From contig NC_079480.1 in the NCBI RefSeq assembly GCF_026230105.1, positions 27,756,488-27,820,487 of the forward strand: a DNA stretch of 64,000 nt, read 5' to 3'. The notes below the pieces were generated by a model that saw only the letters and a program-made list of their open reading frames with translations, had not been told where the DNA came from and searched no databases. Numbering within the stretch: the stretch's first letter is position 1; each line of letters begins with the position of its first letter. Positions 11,711-23,678 of the stretch are shown here, piece by piece. The translations under genes and the position numbers were made by a program. The DNA is from Diorhabda sublineata. Lineage: Eukaryota > Arthropoda > Insecta > Coleoptera > Chrysomelidae.

Positions 11711-14089
11711 CTTAATTTGCGCTGCCCTCTTTATACAAGGTAATTAAGCAAGAAACATAAATGTAATTCATCGTATGAAAGTTTTTCGACTTAATATGAA
11801 AAACAATATATGATGATACGCTCTCAAACAGCCAGAAGCTACTAATTTATTACAGGCTGTAGGACTTAACCACATCTCTTTTATGGATCCCTATGTAAAC
11901 ATCTCTCTTGTTGATTGGTATTTTACGCGAACAAATTCTTGAAAAAAGCTTTTATGCAGTAATTCTTAATATCATTCAGTTAGCAACGTAAATGCTAGAG
12001 GTCGATGTTACGTATATTCCATATATTGTGATTTCTTTTAATTCAAATCAACACTCAAAGGGTGAGAATTGCATGCAAAATATGTTGAAAGAAGTGTAAA
12101 CCTTCAAATGACGAGAATTTTTCATCAAAGATCCAGTAGAGTTATTCGTCCAAACAGAAGTTGAAAATTTATTCTGGATGGAAAGTTCTTATATTGGCCT
12201 AACTGTAATGATTCAAACAATTTTTATAATAATCTAATCATTGCCGCCAGATGGCGTAATCTAAATGTAAATTTGATATTACTAATAATGAGAACAAATC
12301 AAGAAATAAACGATTAGATTAATCTAACACTAACAACTCAATAACTACCTACGTAATTAGTGGCGGCCGAGGTGTTCGAAATGTCGTCACTCATTTTCTA
12401 TACATGAAATAAGTCACTGATGGGTGAATATAACAGCAGTGTCAATTATTCGTGTAAGCGAGATTTTTTATTGGACCCACAAATGAAAATCTGAGCAAGT
12501 TGGGTCTGGATATATGGTTGGCTGAATAAATAAACTTCCTATACACCTATCAGGGTGTTGGATTTTTCATACACTCTACGCTAACATGTCAAACGCTTGT
12601 ACTAACTGCCACAACTAATTATTAACTTCAATATGATGAGTGGATTTTGGCATATGCGTGAAAGTCATCGTTCACTTGTTTTCAACATCACCTCCTCGTT
12701 TTGATTTCATCAATTATTTCACATTTCAAATTCTACTTTCTATTGTTTGACGAATTTGTAAGTTTTAACTTATATTTCATGCTTATAATCACTGGCAAGC
12801 AAATATAACTTTTTTAAATGAAATGAATATAGAAACTTAGTTCTTAGCCTAGATTATTATGAGAATAGTTTTGTTACATGTAGGCCAATGTAAGCACTTT
12901 TCATCCAGAATAAACTAATTTCCGTTCGATTCAACTAGCTTACTAGGATTTTGAAAAGAAATGTTCGCCGTTTACACATTTCTAAAGATATCTCGGAACA
13001 GAAAAAATTCAGTTCAGTTTTAAGAGCCCTACTTCAACTTTTATGTTTTGACTCATATTTGTCAAGAAAATTCAATCCAATGCTTTTCCAAACAACATCA
13101 AGTTTATCAAAATCGCTTAAGCAGAACTGGATTTAGAGAAATTTTTTCATAACAGGATGCCCACTCTCCCCCACCTTTTATTTAGAGGAATAGACTAAAA
13201 CTTGAGAAGGAACAGATGCGCAAAATTTGTTGAATAATTTGATTATTATATATACAGTTCGATTTTCTAATTTAATGTTTCCAAATACTCCTTCTAGTAG
13301 TGGACATAAAATTATGAAAATAATTTTAACATGTTTCTTGGGGCCACTTTTATTACAATTATTTCTCCCTGAAGCTTTATTATAATCCGTTTCTGAGATA
13401 TGGCCGTTCTTAGTTGTCCATTCGGTACATAAATAATTCATTTTTAATCATATCATTGGCTGCTGCATATACAATAAGATCATCCATATTATTTAACAAG
13501 ATGAGTGGGCTGAAAATGATTCAAAATTCCATCATAAATATTTGAATGTACTTCTCCTGAATTAGAAGAAATAGTAGTTATTGTTTTCCTACTTTTCCAC
13601 TCACTTCTAGAATAAAAATTTCGGGAGTATTGAAACGGATATTATTCTTTCAAACTACTGAAAATGGAATAACTTGTTTCCGAACACTTGTCTAGCTTGG
13701 AAAATAAAACTAAATGAAGTTCGTGGAAATTCGTTTCTTATTATTACCGACGAATAACAGCCGTAGATTTGCGTGAAACCAGAAAATAAATCGAAAAATT
13801 GTCATAAAACTTCAGCTATTAAACTTTTCAGGGTTATATCGACAAACTATAATAGAGTAGTAAAACAATCATCATACCGATCAGAAAATATAATGCATGA
13901 AGCATTTCAACAAATTTGATTTTTATCGACATAATAAAAATAATTGACCAAAAATTCATTGGGTTCTATATTTTGTTCAAATCATATCAACGATTTCCAT
14001 AATTAATCACAAAATTATTTACGAACAATTTTATATAGAATGGCACGACATGTGTAGAGCTTGGCCACTCTTCAGAACTTTGCAAAGCC
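11711..14089. other. No gene; dispersed non-coding repeat within 12930-13450
   Basis: No coding evidence was found. The part at about 13270-13420 resembles 53185-53290. Shared phrases include AAATTNTGAAAATAATTTT, a TTTCTTNGNGCCAC segment and a CTGAGATATGGCC-type segment. This suggests a dispersed repeat, perhaps the end of an unidentified DNA transposon. The companion phrase AAAGATATCTCGGAAC near 12985 may belong to the same element. Confidence 0.4.
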
Positions 14090-15240
14090 CTATTCTTATC
14101 ATTGTTTTTAGTTCTTCACGTATACCGTAGGCATCCCACTCCTCAATATTTTTTACACCTGCTCTGCTTCTACTACTCCTATTTCTTTACTGTTCTTCGT
14201 CATTTCCGTTTTTCGGTACAACAAATGTTTTCACCGTTCTCACTTATTTTCTTCTTCTGTCATACTCGATATTTGTGCAGCATAAGTCATGTTGGGCCCC
14301 ATTATTGTTTTATATATTTCAAACCTTGTTTTTATTTGGATTTTTATTTGCACCAAGTGCTCTGTTTGTTGCTTGTATCTCCTATCCCACTACTTCTGGT
14401 CTATCTCCAATGTTCACTATTACTACACCTAGATAGTGGAATTTTTTCATTACATACAACTCACACATCTTCAAATTTTCACTCAGCCTCCTCTTCTTTC
14501 TAGCTACACTACACTTAATATACTATGTCTCTATTTTTAGACCCAGTTTTCAAATTTTATGATTTATTTTCCAAGGCTCCTTCGATTGAATTTTTATTCT
14601 CTGATACCAAAGCTATATCGTATGCGTACGTTCTTAATAAGCCCCATCTATTTCTATTGCCTTTTTTTATTGTAATTTCTCATTACTTTGGAGAGGACCA
14701 AGATGAATGATGTTTCTAATAGTGCATCGTCTTCTCTTTATTCTTTGTGTATTATAAATTTTTTTGTATCAATATGTTGTAATGTTAATATAGCACACAG
14801 TTTTCCACTTTGATCTCATCAATTTGTATTTCAAAGTTTCATTCATTCTTTCAAATGCGTCAAAGGCTCTCTGGAAATTTAAGAAAAAAATTCCTCTTCC
14901 TACTCTTATATTGTATTCTCTACATGTTACACTTAGTATGTTATGTATAATTATTGTTAGTTGTATGTAGTAATCAATATTAGTTCTCTAGATATCATTG
15001 TTATGTTATTGTAACAATTAAGAGCTCCCTCCAATCTATTGGCAACGTTTTTTTCTTCGTATCTTCTTCAGCATTCATACAACTTATCTCTTCTACAATT
15101 CAATAATTCTGCATACATCCAGTTGCTTTTTCATTTTTCAGCTATTTTAACACTTCTATGATCTCTTCTTCTATTGGTACTACGTCATTTTCTTCTCTTC
15201 TCCACACTCATTCGTACTTTTAGTCTCGCACTTCTAGTTC
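14090..15240 (-). mobile_element. Degenerate non-LTR retrotransposon reverse transcriptase
   Basis: Read on the minus strand from 15230 leftward, the start shows IEEEIIEVLK, then LKNEKATG. This is the N-terminal RT block that in intact elements reads E-V-x-x-A-I-K-x-L-K-N-x-K-A-T-G-x-D-G-I. The far end, near 14290-14330, gives IYKTIMGPNMTYAAQ, the standard I-Y-K-T-x-x-R-P-x-x-T-Y-G-x-E block. Between them the sequence is so frameshifted that the catalytic YADD box cannot be placed with confidence. Plus-strand open frames here (14102-14503) are shadows. Spacing of the two anchors (about 850 bases) is close to that in intact elements. Confidence 0.62.
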
Positions 15241-15704
15241 TCCTTCACCTTCTGTTGATAGTGTAATAATAACAGATACTAAATCGATTTATATGATCCA
15301 GTATTACATTTATAACAAAATTCAACCAATTTACATAAAGGTGTGATTTAAAAGTCATATCAAATCGTTACATCTTTTTTTATTTGAAGGTCAGTTCTGG
15401 AATCCAGCTTTTCTGTATTACTAACAGGTATTCATTGACCTCCTTTTTGACAATATCTCAAAAAAATATAGCATCCCCTTCAAAGAAGACCAATTTTAGA
15501 ATCGATCCTTGAGAATTAGTAGGGGTTTTTGGTGTAAGTATATACCGTATTTTTGTAAAATATCAATTCTTCCTATGATTTTTAATAAAAATACAAGAGT
15601 CACCAATAATTTATTATTTAACGGATAGATTTTGAGCGACAGATAAACATTAAACAAGTACGCACTACAATTACTGCTGCGATATAAACCTGCTGACTTT
15701 GCGA

Positions 15705-16260
15705 CAACCTTTCTAACCTTTCAAGGAAATCTGAGCAGACCCGTTGACGCAAGAGCTTTTGGTCAGGAGCCAAATTTCCGCACAGACTTTTTCCATCTGT
15801 AATTCCTCAAGTAAACCGTTTCTTTATCGGCGTTTACAGGCTAGGCAATCATCCGGATGCACGTATGATTTGGTTGATTTTGACCACTGTTTCCGGAGTT
15901 GAAACAGTTACAGGGTGACCTGGGCGCTGGTTATTTTCAGTGCTCTCTCGGCCATCACGAAAGCGCTTATGCCGTGTCTTGCAACAATTTATACCACTCA
16001 GTCGGAGTTTTTTTCAATTTAACGAAAAATTTGAGAAGAATACGTTGCTCCTGTATTTCGTCACACATGGTTTTCGGCACGAGAAAAAAACATGTTCGTT
16101 TCAAACCGCTACTGCACAAATACTATAATAGTGACTAAAATGTATCTTGATACATGCATACACAAGATATCTATATACCCAACGCAATACTCGTTTTTCA
16201 CCTCACCCGTCTATGGCGCCCTCTAGGTGCGCAATTTCGTTATTTAATAACCAGTCCTCG
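15705..16260 (-). mobile_element. Mariner B, 5'/internal deletion copy 1
   Basis: The right end matches the other mariner B copies. It has GCGCAATTTCGTTATTTAATAACCAG then TCCTCG, directly followed by TA (16261-16262). Internally, minus-strand text near 16000-16100 corresponds to the transposase N-terminus (K-T-M-x-D-E-x-Q-E-Q-R-I-x-L-K-F region), and 15710-15790 corresponds to the LTPEQK/VCTDFLERL region found intact at 35294. The middle is deleted and the opposite terminal repeat is not found near 15600-15700, so one end is lost. No catalytic residue survives. Confidence 0.75.
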
Positions 16261-16749
16261 TAGAGTGTTGTTCCAATAATAAAATCCAATTATATATAGT
16301 AATCTGTATAATAGTGGTGTGTTTACTTGTCGTGCATTATCTCTATCTGTATTGAATGTTTGTTTTGTTTTTCAATTTTTGTTTCGGTCCGACATCTTAC
16401 CTTATACAGACGTGCTAGTTTTCATTACTACATGTGTTCTTCCACTAAAATTGACCTTGTGAAGTTACCAGTGATATTTATTTACTTTCCAAACTAACTA
16501 AACAATTATATTCAGCTTTAATTGACATTTAATTGGGAGTATTGATTTACCTCAATATGGTTGAATTTAGGTGTGATACTTCTCAAAAGACTGTCGTAGA
16601 AATGAAGAAATATATTTATGATTCTTCCACTCTAAAATACCTTCACGATAAATTGTCACAGCTACAGAAATCTTATAGATGATGCTCACCAAAAGGAACT
16701 GGACTATTGTCATTTTTATAATAGAAAAAAGAATATTGATACTGGTAGT

Positions 16750-17400
16750 TTGTGGCCTTCCAGCTTTTTCCGGTACGCAAGTTTGACCTCTCGACTCTCC
16801 GGCATCCGTTCGATGTGGCCAAGCCATCTTAGTCTCGCACTCTTGCTTTCTGCTACCAGCTTGGACTCTCCATACAGGGCGTCAATCTCAGTGTTAATAT
16901 GGATGCGCTATTCTCCTTGGTTTTGGATTGGGCCATAGATGCGCCGAAGTACTTTCCTCTCCCAAGAGTTGAGTCTCAGTTCGTCTGTAGCCGTAGGTTT
17001 CAGTAGCACATGACAATTGACCTTAGTACGTGACTGACCCTCTCCGTCGTTTGTGTACACCACTATACTGGCCCTTACTTACTAGTAATGTTTGGTAGGA
17101 AAATATCTATGTAGTTGGTGCATTTTAGTAATGAACCGTTTTTATAGATAGGGCAGATAAACGCTGTGCTCCATTTTTCTGGCACGAACTCCTCTTGCCG
17201 CAATTTCCTGATCAACTCATGGATCCTTGCCTTAAATTATTCACTTCCGTACTTAAGAAGTTCTACAGATATTAGATCTTCAGTTGTGGACGTTTGGTCC
17301 TTTATAGCTTTTATGGTGTCCATTACACCTTTTCTGGTTGGCTCGGCTACGTGAATGTTGTTTACGGATCCTTAAAACATTCATCTTGATCAAGTATGTC
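16750..17400 (-). mobile_element. Non-LTR retrotransposon RT fragment with internal deletion
   Basis: On the minus strand the N-terminal RT block is at about 17160-17330: TTEDLISVELLKYGSE, then RIHELIRKL, FVPEKWSTAFICPIYKNGS and a decayed NYR-I-LLN block. Directly after it (17075 leftward) the sequence jumps to the C-terminal block LRLNSWERKVLRRIYGPIQN, then ARLRWLGHIERMPESREV near 16780-16830. The catalytic palm segment that should separate them (well over 600 bases) is missing, so this copy carries a large internal deletion. The blocks are well preserved in sequence, which suggests the copy is younger than most others here. Confidence 0.85.
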
Positions 17401-17445
17401 GAGAACATTTTCGTGCTATGATTTTGTATGACTTTCGATATGGAT

Positions 17446-18303
17446 TAAACCAACAGAAGTGTGCTTCAGATCAACTCGCTTTGTCATTTGGTGATTAAGC
17501 ACCGTCTCGAGCCAACGTATTTCTCTGGTTTTCCGAATTCAATTGTGGTCGCACTTCGATACAGGTTGAATTTCGTAAAAGGTCATCCAGAATCGACTGT
17601 TGTGCCAGAAAACATCGATGATGTGCGTAAACTGATATTGAAATATCTTCATGTGAGATATTGTGATATTGATGAATATTTGGACATTAGTTTAACTCGC
17701 ATACATTTAATATTCCATGGCTGGAAAAGATTTGTTCACCTTTGATATCGCATCATTTGTAAATCGTTGAAAAAAGCTCGTCTCGATTGGTATGCAGAAA
17801 TCCTAGTCAAATTCATTCGCGGTGCTTGAAAAAACGTCTATTGGATTGTGACAGGCGAAACTGAAGAACAAACAACTGGAAATTTCAAATTGTACATCAG
17901 CATTTGTTTGTGTGTTAAGGTATTAAAAAAATCAGGGAAACCAATCGCACAATACGAATCATTTTCTACCATGACAATGCGAGCCCTCACTCATCAGTTC
18001 AAACATAAATGTTATTGAACTGTCAAAACATCCAATTGATGGGTCATTCGCTCCAATGATTTCTTCTTATTCCCAAAAATCAAAATAAATTCCGAGATCA
18101 ACGTTTTTCTACACCTGAGAAGCGGTTAATGTGTTCAAATCACACGTTTTGGAGTTACTTCAATCAAAATGGAAAAAATGTTTCGACAATTGGTTCAAAC
18201 GCATGCAATTGGGTATTGATCTTAATGGAGAATATTTCGGAAATAAATAAAGTCATATCAAGTAATAAATATTTGTTTTATTTGTCTCTCATAGCAACCC
18301 TCG
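17446..18303 (+). mobile_element. Mariner A transposase remnant, copy 1
   Basis: The 5' part from about 17446 reads the mariner start (CGLNQQ-like), then VVPENIDDVRKLILKYLHV at 17600-17660. From 17770 onward come the KKARLDWYAEIL-like and FNRGA-like blocks, the IRTIIFYHDNA-type second catalytic motif near 17950-17985, a decayed HP-x-SPD-L-AP-x-DFFLFP block near 18040, and the C-terminal MQLGIDLNGEYF at 18200-18240. It is broken by many frameshifts. The 3' end CAACCCTCG abuts TA at 18304-18305, matching copies at 22352 and 51590. The left terminal repeat is missing. Confidence 0.85.
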
Positions 18304-18859
18304 TACTTACTTAGTCTCGAATTCGTCTGAAATTTTTTGTTTGAATGAACCAAGTTACAAAAATGAGATCACGGTATTTCATATTCTCCATAACTGAAAT
18401 TTGTCCTTTCAGCCAATCAGATTATATATCTCAATTTCAATATCAAAATTGTGAAATCCAATTCTACAATTACTCAAAAAAAATGATGCTTTTATTAAAA
18501 AAAGAATGCGAACCTACAAAGTTTATTAAAAGAAGAAAGGGACCGTACATCAATTCCCATTTCTACGACGAGATTTCTGATCAAAAATAGCTTCGAAATG
18601 ATATATATTTTCCCTTTCCAACTAATTACCGAGTTTAGCCAAAAGCCGTCTTGACAGTGATTAACTATTTTACTTTGAGCTTTCTTTGAGGATAGCAATT
18701 AATGAAAAAGTTATTCACAGTCGTTTCTCAGAAATTTGGTATATATTATCTCATAAACTATGTAGAACTCAATAAAAATATCCACAAAGATATAATTTGT
18801 TATATTAGCTAAAAGTTACAAAACTTTCATATAAAATAGTAATAAGAGCAAACAAAGAA
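18304..18859. other. No gene recognised
   Basis: AT-rich. Open frames at 18345-18590 (plus) and 18495-18698 (minus) overlap on opposite strands and match nothing I know. Confidence 0.4.
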
Positions 18860-19080
18860 AACTCGAGATATCTTGTGAGAAAGTATCACATACTATCGCA
18901 GGAAAGAATCTATGCTTCATTTGATGATACACTGATGTCTGAAACTAGTGGTCCTTTTGTTCTCAATCCTCTAACGATTTTTGCTACAGTTCAAGTAATT
19001 TTTTTACTCTATATATTTTTACTAAAATCCCTATTATCCAATCCTGAGATCCCGCAATACATTACATTCAGTATGTAGAT
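18860..19080 (-). mobile_element. Possible non-LTR endonuclease N-terminus (Jockey-like)
   Basis: The minus strand reads IVRGLRTKGPLVSDISVSSN at about 18915-18975. It closely resembles the opening of the APE-type endonuclease of Jockey-like retrotransposons (Q-N-V-R-G-L-R-T-K). A one-base frameshift sits just before it, where the usual Y-x-Q-N should be. Nothing of the remaining endonuclease is recognisable to the left, so this is either a small fragment or a chance resemblance strengthened by the R-G-L-R-T-K string. Confidence 0.45.
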
Positions 19081-19439
19081 AGATAGTTTCCTCTTTCAAG
19101 CCAAAGAAGCTTAATCGAAATTTTCCTACGGTTTGATATTCAATCCATTCAGGCTGCATTTTATTAAAACGTTTAGCAGATCTCTAGCTGTAAATATACG
19201 CTGGCCAATGAATATCTCAGACTTCTCTTTGTCGTCGTTTCCTAGTAGTCTAACTTCTAAAAACTCAGCAATTCTACCCCTTTTCCATCAATTCATTTCA
19301 ATATTATTTATATATGCTGATTCAATGAAATCATTTTGTTTCTTGAATGGTTTACACAACATGACAACTATATCAGTTCTGCATAATTTTTTATGTTCAA
19401 TCTAAGCATTTCCGAACCATTTGGAGCTGATTATTGATT

Positions 19440-19700
19440 GATTATTATTATCATCATTCAGTAGCCTGTCTCGTCCATTGATTGAAACAAGTCTCACTTA
19501 ATCTAGACCATATTTCTCGGTCTGGGACATCTTAGATCCAGTGGGAAGATATTTTTTCAAATCGTCTATCCATCCCATTGGCAGTTGTTCGCTGTTTCTG
19601 TATGCCCAATCCCTGGGATGCCACTCTAGTATTCTCTTCGTCTATCTATTATTTGACAATTTTGCAACATGACTAGCTTCGTTTTAGAATGGATCACAAT
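19440..19700 (-). mobile_element. Non-LTR retrotransposon C-terminal tail (RTE-type)
   Basis: The minus strand reads a block equivalent to RVLEWRPRDW, here NTRVASQGLGIQKQRTTANG with one frameshift, then MDRRFEKISSHWIQD-like text. It ends SRLSETCFNQWTRQATE near 19450. This G-R-P-x-x-R-W-x-D-D / Q-D-R-x-x-W / L-x-E-A-Y-V-Q-Q-W tail is characteristic of a large group of insect RTE-like non-LTR elements. The terminal ATGATGATAATAATAATC microsatellite (minus sense) after it is the usual 3' simple repeat of such elements. Upstream RT sequence is not recognisable. Confidence 0.78.
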
Positions 19701-22351
19701 AGATAACGTTTAAATTGATTGGCTTTCTAGCTTAGTAATTATTTTCTGCCTTCTTAATTTGTTCATGACATTGAAATCGACACATTTCCCACTTGGCGTG
19801 CTTGTGTTTTCAGTATTTCGCTCCGGTCCTATATATTCCAATCCCAGATTATTCCTCTCCTCACGAACCAATGTTGCTTATGATGATATAATTTTTCTGT
19901 TTATTGATAGTGCTTTGAACCTACTCTACGTTGCTACTGTACTGAATTTATTCAAGAAAAAAAAGTTTTGTCTCGTGGTATGTTCTTGGAATCCTATTCG
20001 CTGATTAACAAGTGGTTTTCCATTTTTACCTATCATCTCAATATGTGTCTTATTCTTTCTGAAATTTTGCCATATGCAGAGTTAAGAATTATTTTTATAG
20101 CCAGTGTAGGACATGTTTGATTCCTCTTGTTATATGTATGCAAATCCTTCCTCGAATTCTGCAGAGATTGTTCATACTTAGACAGAAATAGCTGAAAGGT
20201 TTCTGCATCAACCACTCAACCACCTCTATCCACTCAACATATTTTCCATAAATTTTAATGGGTTCAAATTTAAGATTATTTTTATCAATAAAACCTGAAA
20301 GAAATCATATTAAATCCCATCCTTTTACACAAGCTACTCATATAATTGAGATCTCTGTGTACCAAATCGCAGTGGGTTTCTGAAGAGCTCTCAGACAATC
20401 TAAAAAAAAGCTGATCTACGTCACAATAGTGATCGTAGAGCGAACAATCGATTTTCTCATATGTACCCGTCTAAGCTTTTCTTGATTCTTTTTCCGGTAG
20501 GGAGATTTGTTTTGTATTGTTTTTCTTCATTTTATAGTATTAAGAGGACCCCATAAATACATTTGATATCAGTTTTCTTTAGTTTTTTTCAGTCATTATG
20601 CAAGCAATTTATAAAATTAAGAACATTTGTATTTATTTGCTGCTTAAATAACGGGAGTTGTTTGAAAATTAATTTTCATAAATGCGATCGAGTTGATCAA
20701 AGATGAGTGAGTATTTAAAAGGTTGCAGAGTGATAACAAAGACAACCTCAAAGCTTCAGCCCTTTTCATTAGAGGAAAAAAGTTTTACACAACCCTGCCC
20801 ACTTCCACAAGTTTGCCAGAGTATATTTACCGCTCGTCTACATTAAGCACAACAACAAAGTCGAAAAAAAAATAGCAACTCTTTGAAAGGCTATTTGAAA
20901 AAAAACTGGAGATAATAAGCCAAGCGTACAATGTATTTGTTTCTCCACGGCTATCATTTTAAAATGGGATCATCTGATTTTGACAGTTTCTTAGATTGTT
21001 CAATTACGAGGTCGTTAAGTCCATTTAGGAATTCTAAAGCTATTAGGATCCACATTTATAATGCTACTCCACCCTTGAATATAATCTGGTTGAACTAATG
21101 AGATGTTACTGTCCCCCTTCTAGTCAAGTGATGACATGAACCTTGATGTCGTACTAGTTAAATCTCTACTATTTGGTGCTCCTTTGATTGTTTTGTGTGA
21201 TGTCCAGATCATCTTCTACCTTGAAGATCGCACAAGCAACTTTTCCTCTGTTGTCCAATTTTCTCGGATATTGAATCAACTAAGTCAGTTTGTGTAGATG
21301 TACATGCCGGGTTAGCTTTTGGACGTAGATGAAGAGGTTTTCCTCATGATATTCTCATTTTGTTTATAGATTATGAATACCTAATCTATGTATATGAAAA
21401 ATTGTTCATCGGAATGTGTTGAATAGCTAGAACATTATTTTCTACATAGCAAGTCATTGAAACTTTTGATATTAAATGATATTAAACTTTTCAACTCGTC
21501 ATACTTCATCCACAATCGCTATATTCATACAATACCCTTTGGGTAGATTATTCTGAAAGGTGTTTAAAAATTATTTATCGTATAAAGATGGAAACTTTTT
21601 AAACTTTTCTTTAATATGGGATACTTCTGATATAGTTATCTGTCGGGTTTTTGAAGCGAATTGATCGTTATATAAAACAGAAGTAATGTCGTTTTTGAGA
21701 AGTTATTTATTTCAATACGTTCACCTCCAATTTGAAGTAATTGAAACAATAATTTTTGTTTGATAGCACCTGATATCTATAAGCAGTTTTCTTACATAAT
21801 ATATGTTCTTAATGTCCACAGAATGTTTGATATTAATTTCTGGAAGAAAATATCAAGTAGAGTAATGTCTGCTCCAAACATAACAATTTGGTCCAAACTG
21901 AATAATTGGAGGAATATACAATTATAAGATTAGAGAAAAGAGAAAAAGAAAGCTCCATGCTTTTCTAACAATTTTGATTGATTGTATCATGAGCAAATAA
22001 CATCAAATATTTCAGAAACCTGATTGGAAAACAAACATTACCATCCTTCGCACAAAATCATCATCGGGAAATGATTTGTTTATTCATTTCAGTTGTTTCT
22101 CATATCTACTTCTTTACAATACTAGGTTAGGAAAAGGACTTGAAAAGATCAATCCCTTCAAGTTAGTGTTTTCAATGTTAAACTATAGAGGAATCTATTC
22201 AATAGAACGTAAGAAAAACGCTAACGAGTACATCGTAGCTTAAAATTTCAAACTCTATTAGTTTAATTTTGAATCCAATTGATCATTAGTCATCGTTGAC
22301 CAGATTGTAATATACTAAATGCCTATGGACATTTAATACTTAAACATTATA
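19701..22351. other. No gene recognised
   Basis: About 2.65 kb without a supported feature. A minus frame at 20033-20215 contains AIKIILNSAYGKIS, superficially like DNA polymerase B text, but no other polymerase motif is nearby. A minus-strand stretch near 21200-21320 is cysteine-containing and unrecognised. Given the gene model to the right, this is likely intron of the beat-like gene. Confidence 0.4.
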
Positions 22352-23508
22352 CGAAGGTTACTACTTAAGTTTTGGCAACAGTAATATGAATATGTCAAAT
22401 ATGACATTACTATCATAGAGTTTGAAGTTTCTAATGGTTAACGTATTCAGAACGTATTGTCATACGAGTTCTAGGTCAGCTGTTCACAGACAGCGAATAT
22501 TTTCGCCCGATTATTGTCTATTACTTTCGATGTGGATTGAACCAACAGCAGTGTGCCGATCAAATCCTATCAAGTTTTGGTGATGAAGCTAACCAATCTT
22601 GAGCTAACGTGTTTCGCTGGTTTTCGTGGTCGTCGAAAATCGGCTGTTGTGCCAGAAAAAATTGATGTCGTGCGTAAACTGATATTGCAAAATCACCATA
22701 TGAGACTGAGGCATTATTTTCACAAACATTCAATATTGCGTGAATATTTGGTTGTCAAAAATATTTATTTACGTTGAATACCACATAATTTGAAACGCTC
22801 AAAAAAAAGCTCGTTTGGATTGATCCAAAAAAATGCTGAAAAAATTCAATCGCGGTGCTACAAATATCATGGCAAGCAAGGAATCATGGATCTATGTATA
22901 GGAATTCGAAAGTAAATAACGATCGACTGTATGGGTTTTTCAATACGATCCAAATACAATAGAAGCTGTTTTCGCATGTAGCATATCCAAAGAAATGGTC
23001 ACCTGTTTTCTTAGAATAACTGGATATATCACCACTATTCCATCAAAGGAACGTAGAATGGTCAATTCTAAATGGTACATCAGAACTTGTTTGCAAGAAG
23101 TGTTCAAAAAAATCAGGGAAACTAATCGCAAACGACGAATCATTCTTTATCATGACAATACGAGCTATGACACATCAATTCAAACAAATATGTTTATGGA
23201 CAGTGAAAACATCGAAATGATAAATCATCCGCTGTTTGTTGATTTGCATCCAATGATTTATTCTTATAATTGCAGATTAAAAATGAATTACGAGGTTAAC
23301 GGTTTTCTACACCTAAAGAAGTGGTAGATGCGTTCAAATCACATGTTTTGGAGGTACCTGGGAATGGAAAAAAGTCTTCGACAATAAGTTCAAACGCATG
23401 CAAAACTGTTGATCTCAATGGAGAATATTTTGAAAAACGATAAAGCTATATCTGATAAAAAATATTTGTTTTCATTTGTCCACATCAAATGTGAATTAGC
23501 AACCCTTG
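22352..23508 (+). mobile_element. Mariner A, near full-length dead copy
   Basis: TA flanks both sides (22350-22351 and 23509-23510). Terminal repeats agree over about 12 bases (CGAAGGTTACTA versus CAAGGGTTGCTA on the complementary strand). At 1157 bases it is close to the usual 1.25-1.3 kb of mariners. The plus strand encodes, in broken frames, FRCGLNQQQCA near 22515, PEKIDVVRKLILQNHHMR near 22655-22700, the G-x-ESWIY block (first catalytic Asp region) near 22880, RRIILYHDNTS (second catalytic Asp) near 23130, a decayed HP-YSPDLAP block, then RFST/KEVVDAFKSHVLEV at 23300-23350 and NGEYFEK at 23415. Multiple stops and frameshifts make it inactive. It lies antisense inside an intron of the beat-like gene. 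Confidence 0.92.
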
Positions 23509-23545
23509 TATACCTTACAAAAACGTTATTGGATTCAATACTTAC

Positions 23546-23678
23546 GTATCACTATCATCGTCTTCCTGTCGAACCCTGTAGAAAATGGAGCATCGGTAGT
23601 AACTTCGCAGCTGAAGTTTCCAGAAATACTGAAGTCGATATCTTTCAATACAACTTGTGTTGAATTCGACTTCTTTTC
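23546..23678 (-). CDS. beat: beaten path (beat)-like Ig domain protein, exon encoding the second half of the V-type domain
   Basis: This minus-strand internal exon is 133 bases. The acceptor reads TCTTATGCAG just before 23678, and the donor is a strong GTAAGT starting at 23545. It enters in phase 0 and leaves with one extra base. The frame reads EKKSNSTQVVLKDIDFSISG, then NFSCEVTTDAPFSTGFDRKT and MIVI. It covers the E-F-G strands of an Ig V-set fold, with the D-x-S-I-S-G turn and the second disulphide Cys in NFSCEV. The NFSCEVTTDAPFST string is characteristic of insect beat proteins, secreted or GPI-linked partners of Sidestep receptors in motor axon guidance. Phase fits the exon at 27084-27292 exactly. 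No stop or frameshift is seen. A mariner copy ends 37 bases downstream of the donor. Which beat paralogue this is cannot be decided. Confidence 0.88.

Noticed and set aside
14102..14503. 133-residue plus-strand open frame with a membrane-protein look
   Set aside because: The opposite strand carries reverse transcriptase blocks (IYKTIMGPNMTYAAQ), so the plus frame is a shadow of AT-rich decayed RT sequence.
20033..20215. Minus frame with AIKIILNSAYGKIS resembling a family B DNA polymerase motif
   Set aside because: No other polymerase motif is in range, so it does not support a Maverick or viral polymerase.
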